A DNA stretch of 11,647 nt from Thermoleophilia bacterium (GTDB lineage: Bacteria; Actinomycetota; Thermoleophilia; Gaiellales; SKUG01), in contig JAOPYU010000336.1 in NCBI GenBank assembly GCA_025964455.1, forward strand, positions 1 through 11,647, in the 5' to 3' direction. The translations under genes were made by a program, and so were the position numbers. A model generated the notes under the pieces. The model was given only the letters and a program-made list of their open reading frames with translations, made no database searches and was not told the origin of the DNA. Of this stretch, positions 1-4,877 are shown piece after piece (position 1 is the first letter of the stretch; the number at the start of each line of letters is the position of its first letter).

Positions 1-236
1 GCGACGATGCCGGTCGCGACGCCCGTGCGCGCACCCAGCGCGATGGTGGTGCACAGCACGATCGTGGTCGTCGCCTCGACGCTGTAGATCGGGACCACGA
101 CATTGAACGCAGCAGCCGTGACGGCGAGCACCACGACGAGCGCGACGCGTGAGGCGCCATCGATGCTCGCCATCGACCAACGCCACGCGGCAAGCGCGAC
201 GAGGATCCCGGCCAGGAGCGTGAGCAGTGCCGTCAT
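1..236 (-). CDS. ECF transporter S (substrate-binding) component, partial at the left edge
   Basis: Only the first 78 codons are visible; the gene runs off position 1. Its ATG (234-236) overlaps the TGA of the upstream ECF fusion gene as ATGA, and an AGGA lies about 9 bases before it, so this start is well supported. The visible protein is hydrophobic: a first helix at residues 2-18 ends in WRWSM, then a short polar loop (SIDGAS, 24-29) and a second helix at about 31-50. The segment that follows, YSVEATTTIVL, ends in ALGARTG, which has the shape of ECF S components (P...T..IVL...ALG...G). An extra N-terminal helix before the usual first helix fits a group of actinobacterial S components, from memory. 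In the family this subunit binds the vitamin or micronutrient in the membrane and hands it to the T/A/A' module. The substrate cannot be read from this fragment. Operon position is the main support; a generic membrane protein is the alternative. Confidence 0.75.
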   Translation of the reverse strand, partial: MTALLTLLAGILVALAAWRWSMASIDGASRVALVVVLAVTAAAFNVVVPIYSVEATTTIVLCTTIALGARTGVATGIV

Positions 237-2671
237 GGCGTCGCGTCCTGTCGGTCGGCGGTCGCCGGCGTCGCCGGATCGACCACGAGTGCCCCGTGCG
301 CGTCACGCGCCACCTGGATGAGGGTCGGGCCGGTGCGCACGTCCAGTCGCAGCCGGTGGGTCGCGATCGCTGCCGCGAGCGCCGGGTCGTGGGTGGCGAC
401 GAGCACGACCCCGCCGGCTGCGGCGTGCGCGAGCAGGTGGCACGCGACCCAGTGCCGCGAGCGGGCATCCATGCCGCGCGTGGGCTCGTCGAGCAGCCAG
501 ACCACGGGGCGGTGTGCGGTTGCCGCCACGAGCGCGAGTCGCTGGCGTTCACCGACGCTCAGCTCCGAGGGGTGCGCATCGAGGCGATCGCTGAGCCCCG
601 CCGCGGCGAGCGCCTCGTGCGCCGGGCCGGTGTGGCGCCCGAGCGTGCGGCAGGTGAGTTCGATCGCGTGCCGCACGGTCCGTCCCGGCAACAGCGCACC
701 TGCGCCCTGCGACAGGAATCCGATCTCGGCGACGGATCCCGCGAGCGCGGTACGGTCGCGCCCGTCGATGCGCACGCCGCCCCTCGACGGGTGCAGGCCG
801 CGGATCGCACGCAGCAGCGTCGACTTGCCGGTGCCGTTCGGGCCCTCAAGCGTGACGATCGACCGGGCCGGCAGCGCGAGGGCGAGGCCGCGGAGCAGGG
901 TTCGTGGCGGTGCGGCATCAACGCCCGGAACATCGAGGCGGTCGATCGTGACGACGAGTCGCGGCGCATGGTCGGTGGCCGGCGGGTTGGGCACGAGCCC
1001 CGCGTAGGCGTCGGCCAGCAGCGCCGGCGCGGTGGTTGCGAGCTCGCTGGCCCGTACATCCGCCACGATGTGCCCGTCCTCGCAGACGAGGACGCGGTCG
1101 GCGCGGTCGCGCACGTGGTCGAGTCGGTGCTCGGCGAGCAGCACGCCGATCCCACGGTCGCGGCGGGCCTCGTCGACCGCGTCCCAGAAACGGCGTTCGC
1201 TGAGCGCGTCGACCTGCGACGTCGGCTCATCGAGCACGAGCAGCGCGGGTTCGATGGCGAGCGCTGCAGCGAGCAGGACGCGCTGGAGCTCGCCGCCGCT
1301 CAGGCTCGCGCAGTCGCGTCGGGCGAGGTGGCGCAGACCCATGCGGTCGAGTGCGCGGAGCACGCGAACCTCGATCTGGTCGATGTCGATCCCGGCGTGT
1401 CGCAGCCCGAACGCGACCTCCTCCGCCACGCGGCCGACGAGCACCTGCGTCTCGGGGTCCTGGAAGACTGCGGCGATCCGCACGCCACCGGTCGAGCGGA
1501 TGCCACGGCGCACGTGCTCGCCCAGCAGCACCTGGCCGGTGCGGGTGCCGCCGGTCGTCGAGGGCGCAACACCCGTGATGGCGTCGAGCAGCGTCGACTT
1601 CCCGCTGCCCGAGGCGCCGGTCACCACAACGAGCTCTCCCGGCTCGACGACCAGCGACGCGTCATGGAGCGAGGCCACGTGCGCCCCGGGATACGTCACC
1701 GACACGGACCGGAGTTCGAGGCGTCGGCCGCCTCCCTCGGGCGCGGTGACGGTCGCGACCGAGACGAGCTCAGTGCCGACCGCCGGCATTCGGGTTCGCA
1801 GCGGCGCGAGGATCGCGCAGGCCGCAAGCGCCGCGAGGGCGAGCGCAGGCCCGCCGGGCCAGCCCTCAGCCGCCGTCAGCAGCTGGGGTGGTGGGGGCTG
1901 GATCGCTCCGATCGCGCGTCCGGCGATGGAGCCAACCACCAGCAGGGTGGCAGCCGCGAGCACGAGTCGGTCGATGCGGGGGTCGCGGGCCACGCCCGAC
2001 CGCAGCTCCTCGTGGCGGAACGCCTCGGTCGTGGGACGCGGCGCGACCCCGAAGCCACGCGTCTCGAGCGTGGCGGCCGTCTGGAAGGCACGGTCGAGCA
2101 TGCCCGAGATCGTCGCCTCCCACAGTGCGATGACCGAACCCGCGCGCTCGCCCAGCGGCGCACCGCGATCGAAACGCCGGCCGCGACTGCCGAGCTCCTC
2201 GCGAGCTCCGCGCAGGTCGCGCGCGAGCAGCGGACGCAGGCGCGCCGCGAGCCCGGCCAGCAGCGCAGTGCGTGGGCTGAGCCGGCTCGTGGTCGCCAGC
2301 AGCAGCTCGGCGGGCACGATCGCGAGCAGGCACGTCGCCAGCACCTGCGCCGGGATCCGGAGCGCACCCGCGATCGCACCCAGCCACTCGATCGGCCCGC
2401 TGGGCGCGCTCCAGACACCTGCGCCGTAGGTCAACGAGAACGAGCCGTCGACCACGGCAACCCCGGGCACCACGACCAGAAGCCCCGCCCCGACGACCAG
2501 CGCGAGCACCAGCATCCGGGTCATGCCGCTCCGCACCGCGAGCAGCGCAAGTGACGCGAACGCCGACGCGACGAGGACCGGCTCCGCCGTCAGGTTGAGC
2601 GCGATGAGCATCGATGCCCACGCCGCCAGCGCGGCGCCTGCTCCGAGCGCGGGACGACGCGTCGCCACCAT
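233..2671 (-). CDS. ECF transporter fusion: EcfT membrane component plus two EcfA-type ATPase domains
   Basis: This 812-residue protein carries the whole energising module of an ECF importer. Residues 1 to about 295 are the T component: hydrophobic helices near 10-45, 51-75, 95-127 and 235-295, with the EcfT hallmark ATLETRGFG at 200-208, the RG motif that couples to the ATPases. ATPase 1 follows: Walker A GASGSGKST (352-360), Q-loop FQDPETQ (403-409), signature LSGGE (457-461), Walker B LLVLDEPT (477-484) and His515. ATPase 2 has Walker A GPNGTGKST (610-618), Q-loop FLSQ, signature LSVGE (704-708), Walker B WLLDEPT (725-731) and His761. Both sites therefore look catalytically complete. In most bacteria these are three separate genes, so the single-chain T-A-A' order is the unusual point. 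The start ATG overlaps the lipoprotein stop by one base (TGATG); a GAGGGG lies about 14 bases upstream, so termination-reinitiation is likely. The S component follows with an ATGA overlap. Confidence 0.95.
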   Translation of the reverse strand: MVATRRPALGAGAALAAWASMLIALNLTAEPVLVASAFASLALLAVRSGMTRMLVLALVVGAGLLVVVPGVAVVDGSFSLTYGAGVWSAPSGPIEWLGAIAGALRIPAQVLATCLLAIVPAELLLATTSRLSPRTALLAGLAARLRPLLARDLRGAREELGSRGRRFDRGAPLGERAGSVIALWEATISGMLDRAFQTAATLETRGFGVAPRPTTEAFRHEELRSGVARDPRIDRLVLAAATLLVVGSIAGRAIGAIQPPPPQLLTAAEGWPGGPALALAALAACAILAPLRTRMPAVGTELVSVATVTAPEGGGRRLELRSVSVTYPGAHVASLHDASLVVEPGELVVVTGASGSGKSTLLDAITGVAPSTTGGTRTGQVLLGEHVRRGIRSTGGVRIAAVFQDPETQVLVGRVAEEVAFGLRHAGIDIDQIEVRVLRALDRMGLRHLARRDCASLSGGELQRVLLAAALAIEPALLVLDEPTSQVDALSERRFWDAVDEARRDRGIGVLLAEHRLDHVRDRADRVLVCEDGHIVADVRASELATTAPALLADAYAGLVPNPPATDHAPRLVVTIDRLDVPGVDAAPPRTLLRGLALALPARSIVTLEGPNGTGKSTLLRAIRGLHPSRGGVRIDGRDRTALAGSVAEIGFLSQGAGALLPGRTVRHAIELTCRTLGRHTGPAHEALAAAGLSDRLDAHPSELSVGERQRLALVAATAHRPVVWLLDEPTRGMDARSRHWVACHLLAHAAAGGVVLVATHDPALAAAIATHRLRLDVRTGPTLIQVARDAHGALVVDPATPATADRQDATP

Positions 2672-3711
2672 CAGCGGATCACGCGCCCCTCGCGGTCCAC
2701 GGCGCAGGCCAGGTAGAACTGGCAGCTGCCCGAGCGCAGCGCACGCGCGGCCGCGTGCACGCCTTCATCCGTCGTGCCCGTGATCAGGAACACGAGCGTC
2801 CCGTCGGGTTCACCGTCGGTCGTGCTGGCCCATACGAGCCCCTCGGCATCCTGCAGCCGCTCGCTGAACTCCATGTCCGGGTCCTGGCGGCGGATCTCGG
2901 TGCCCTCGATCCAGATGGTCAGCCCGTAGGCCCGCGGATCGAATCCGATGTCGGCGATGTTGGGATCCAGGCGCACGTCCTCCCACCTCGCGAGGATCAG
3001 GTTGGCACTGCCCTTGCGGACCGCCACCGCGGTCTCGGACCGGTCGTCGCCGCCGCCACTGTCCTCCCCGCCGATGCCCGCAACGCCGCCTCCGCCGGAG
3101 ATCGACACGATGTTGGGGTCCAGTCGCGAGAAGACGCTGTCGCGGAAGTACTCGGCGTCCTTCTGGAAGTCACCACCGTAGGAGATGCGCAGCGGCCGTT
3201 CCGCGTCGCGCCAGCCCGAGAACAGCGGCTCGGGGAAGGTGCCGACGGCGACCGGCAGCCGTTCGTAGATGTCCGTTCGCCGCAGGTCCCACCACACGCT
3301 CTGGCCCGGCTGCAGCCGGTAGCGATCCGGGCGAACGCCGAGGGTCTCGATGCCGTCGACGCGGTAGAACCAGGCCGCCTCCTCCGGACCGAAGGTCCGC
3401 AAGGCGCCGCCGCCTTCGCCGTTCACCTGTGCGATCGTCCCCTCAGGCGTCAGCCGCACGTCGGCGACGGACTGCAGCGCGTCGAGCGCGGTGTCGCCAC
3501 GCTGGATGCGCAGGCTGCGCCGGGTGACGAGCGTCCGGCCGCCGTCTGTCGTCACCACGACCCAGGCGCGGCGGCCCAGGATCCGGGTCGACGAATCGGT
3601 CGGATCGCTCCGCAGCGACGACGCGTCGCATCCAGCCAGCAGCACGCCCGCCGCGAGTACGGCGAACGCCACGCAGGCGCGCGCGAGCAGGCGGATAGGA
3701 TCAGTCCCCAT
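2671..3711 (-). CDS. Lipoprotein with a DUF4430 (transcobalamin C-terminal-like) domain
   Basis: This 346-residue protein starts with a lipoprotein signal peptide: Arg7 and Arg11, a hydrophobic core, then the lipobox LAGC with Cys28 as the predicted lipidated residue, which anchors it on the outer face of the membrane. Residues about 48-143 match the DUF4430 pattern: a beta strand (AWVVVTTDGG), GDTALDALQSVADV, then WFYRVDGIETLGVRPDRYRL and QPGQSVWWDL. A Gly-rich linker (205-221) interrupts a C-terminal region at about 172-346 that I cannot assign; it ends in a conserved-looking ITGTTDEGVHAAARAL. The start at 3711 has GAAGAGGGC directly before it and keeps the signal peptide intact; longer in-frame extensions lack a leader. 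The gene heads an operon with the ECF fusion and S component, so it probably captures the ligand or shapes the outer face of the importer. The link to cobalamin is inference from the transcobalamin relationship of DUF4430. Confidence 0.9.
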   Translation of the reverse strand: MGTDPIRLLARACVAFAVLAAGVLLAGCDASSLRSDPTDSSTRILGRRAWVVVTTDGGRTLVTRRSLRIQRGDTALDALQSVADVRLTPEGTIAQVNGEGGGALRTFGPEEAAWFYRVDGIETLGVRPDRYRLQPGQSVWWDLRRTDIYERLPVAVGTFPEPLFSGWRDAERPLRISYGGDFQKDAEYFRDSVFSRLDPNIVSISGGGGVAGIGGEDSGGGDDRSETAVAVRKGSANLILARWEDVRLDPNIADIGFDPRAYGLTIWIEGTEIRRQDPDMEFSERLQDAEGLVWASTTDGEPDGTLVFLITGTTDEGVHAAARALRSGSCQFYLACAVDREGRVIR

Positions 3712-3712
3712 G
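3696..3712. promoter_or_regulatory. Divergent start site: shared CATG, with TAGGAT box and AGGA upstream of the plus-strand gene
   Basis: The minus-strand lipoprotein ATG (3711-3709) and the plus-strand VanZ ATG (3710-3712) share the palindrome CATG, so no intergenic DNA separates the two genes. On the plus strand TAGGAT (3696-3701) is a good actinobacterial -10 candidate whose predicted start would fall within a couple of bases of the ATG, giving a leaderless or nearly leaderless message. The same bases contain AGGA (3697-3700), spaced 9 bases from the ATG, which could equally be a ribosome binding site. No convincing -35 box is seen. On the minus strand AAGAGGG precedes the lipoprotein start, inside the VanZ coding sequence. 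Confidence 0.4.
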
Positions 3713-4132
3713 CCCTCTTCGTCGAACCACGCGCGCGCGCCGTTTCGTCGCATCCTTCGGCTCCTCGCCGTGGGAGCGTGGGCGGCCCTCATCTTTGCGG
3801 CCAGCTCGCGGCCCGATCTGCGCGTCTCCAGCGACGATGCCCTTGATCTCGTGCTCCGCAAGGCGGCGCACATCGTCGTGTTCGGGGTCCTGGCCGTGGT
3901 CGTCGCGCGGTGCGTCCACGCAGATGCTCGGTGTTCGCGCCGCGCACTGCTCGTCGCGGCCCTCATCACGCTCGCCTACGCCGCCAGCGATGAGTGGCAC
4001 CAGACGTTCGTCGAGGGCCGGGTGGGGCACCCGCGTGACGTCGTGATCGACATGTTCGGCGCCCTTGTCGCCCTCACCGGTTTCGCCCGTCACTCGGCGC
4101 GACCACCCGTCCACTCCGGAGCATCCACATGA
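3710..4132 (+). CDS. VanZ-family small membrane protein
   Basis: This 140-residue protein has the VanZ-like layout: a basic N-terminus (RAPFRRILR), a first membrane helix ending in FAASSRPDL, then KAAHIVVFGVLAVVVARCV, a third helix and the family signature SDEWHQTFVEGRVGHPRDV with a final helix beginning VIDMFGALVAL. Conserved polar residues visible are Lys51, His54, Asp94, Glu95, His97, Gln98, Arg104, Asp110 and Asp114. VanZ proteins are named after the teicoplanin-resistance accessory protein, but most chromosomal members have no established function, and nothing nearby is a glycopeptide-resistance gene, so resistance should not be inferred. The ATG at 3710 was chosen because it has AGGA 9 bases upstream and gives the usual VanZ length. 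An in-frame extension to 3491 would run backwards across the lipoprotein gene and adds no helix. The stop overlaps the next gene as ATGA. Confidence 0.85.
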   Translation: MPSSSNHARAPFRRILRLLAVGAWAALIFAASSRPDLRVSSDDALDLVLRKAAHIVVFGVLAVVVARCVHADARCSRRALLVAALITLAYAASDEWHQTFVEGRVGHPRDVVIDMFGALVALTGFARHSARPPVHSGAST

Positions 4133-4653
4133 GCCAGGCAGCAACCATCGTCTTCGTCGAGCACGTGCTCTGGACCCCCGACGATGCCTGGCGCGATGCG
4201 CTCGAGCACCTCGCCGGGCGATTCGCCCGCGTCGCCGCGCTCGACGTCGACGAGGTCCTCGAGCTGGACGGATTCGCCGCCCAGGTCGACGCCATCGCCA
4301 CGTGGGCCGAGTCCACTGGCGCCGACCCCGAACGCGAGCTCGGTCGCTGGTTCGACGAGCACCTCTCGTTGCACGTCCGACCCGCCCCCACGATCACGCG
4401 CGCCGTCCGGGCGCTCGCGGCGGCGGGCGAGGTGCACCTGGTCAGCGCACTTCCGGATCGCGCTGCCGAGAGCATCACCCGACACGCCGGCTGCTGGCGC
4501 TCGGTCGCGTCGCTCACCGGCGACGTGCGCGACGCGGCCGCGCTCGGCGCGGTGCTCGCGCGACACCCGGGCACAGCGCTCGTCGCCGACGCCGCGGCCA
4601 CCCCGATCCCGGCCGGCGTCGACGCTCGTGCACTCTCGGCCCCCGCGGCCTGA
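4129..4653 (+). CDS. HAD-like protein with degenerate catalytic motifs
   Basis: This is a 174-residue soluble protein, translationally coupled to the VanZ gene (ATGA overlap, GGAG 7 bases upstream of the ATG). Its layout resembles small haloacid-dehalogenase phosphatases: an N-terminal beta strand IVFVEHVLW (7-15) where motif I DxDG[TV]L is expected, a helical cap-like region, PAPTITRAVRALAAAGEVHLVSALPDR (split: motif II strand with Ser106), and a last strand TALVAD with Asp154 where motif IV normally reads GDxxxD. Aligning motif I puts Phe9 and Glu11 where the two catalytic aspartates should be. The motif III lysine and the second motif IV acid are not evident either. If the fold call is right, this is a pseudo-enzyme, perhaps a binding or regulatory protein. 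The fold assignment rests on pattern only; an unrelated alpha/beta protein is possible. Coding status is secure, the function is unknown. Confidence 0.7.
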   Translation: MSQAATIVFVEHVLWTPDDAWRDALEHLAGRFARVAALDVDEVLELDGFAAQVDAIATWAESTGADPERELGRWFDEHLSLHVRPAPTITRAVRALAAAGEVHLVSALPDRAAESITRHAGCWRSVASLTGDVRDAAALGAVLARHPGTALVADAAATPIPAGVDARALSAPAA

Positions 4654-4665
4654 CGGGTGATCCAG

Positions 4666-4700
4666 CCGTCCGCGCCACGAGGCGCGACGGTTCCCCCTCG
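4666..4700 (+). terminator. Possible hairpin terminator after the VanZ/HAD-like pair
   Basis: CCGTC (4666-4670) and GCGCC (4672-4676) pair with GGCGC (4681-4685) and GACGG (4686-4690) around an ACGA loop, giving a 10-bp GC-rich stem with one bulged C at 4671. It begins 12 bases after the stop of the HAD-like gene. The following run is TTCCCCCT, so the U-tract is poor; this could be a weak terminator or just an mRNA-stabilising stem. Confidence 0.45.
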
Positions 4701-4726
4701 ACGCGCCGACGGTTCAGTCGTACGGT
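4698..4726 (+). promoter_or_regulatory. Weak candidate promoter for the 741-residue gene
   Basis: TCGACG (4698-4703) and TACGGT (4721-4726) are separated by 17 bases and match the -35 (4 of 6) and actinobacterial -10 (TANNNT) patterns. This would leave a 5' leader of about 145 bases before the ATG at 4878. The rest of the 4654-4877 gap holds no gene that I can support. Matches this weak occur by chance in GC-rich DNA. Confidence 0.25.
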
Positions 4727-4877
4727 GGCGTCACGGATCACTGCGTCTGGGCCCCACGCCCCACATGCAGCGCCGCTCGACAGCACGGGACGCGAACGAG
4801 CAGCCGAAGGATCCATCGGGGTGACGCACGGACGGCCGGGACGCCAACCGCGTGTCGAACAGGGGAACGGGACGATT

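Noticed and set aside
227..2554. A 775-codon open frame on the plus strand opposite the ECF fusion gene
   Set aside because: It is Arg/Gly/Ala/Glu-rich with no domain, and its opposite strand carries intact Walker and signature motifs; long antisense frames are expected at this base composition.
3728..3740. Alternating CA(CG)n tract just after the divergent start site
   Set aside because: It encodes ordinary Ala/Arg codons in VanZ; only 13 bases long, so no structural claim is justified.
2614..3846. A 410-codon plus-strand frame opposite the lipoprotein
   Set aside because: The minus-strand reading gives a lipobox and DUF4430; the plus-strand product has no recognisable feature.
3710..4132. 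Glycopeptide-resistance gene vanZ
   Set aside because: Only the fold family matches; no vanHAX-type genes are present, so a resistance role is not supported.
4765..4824. A 19-codon open frame in the leader of the 741-residue gene
   Set aside because: No ribosome binding site precedes it, and short frames are common by chance.
4065..4877. Upstream in-frame extension of the 741-residue gene
   Set aside because: It overlaps the HAD-like gene, is Arg/Pro-rich, and lacks a ribosome binding site; the ATG at 4878 has AGGGGAA in place.
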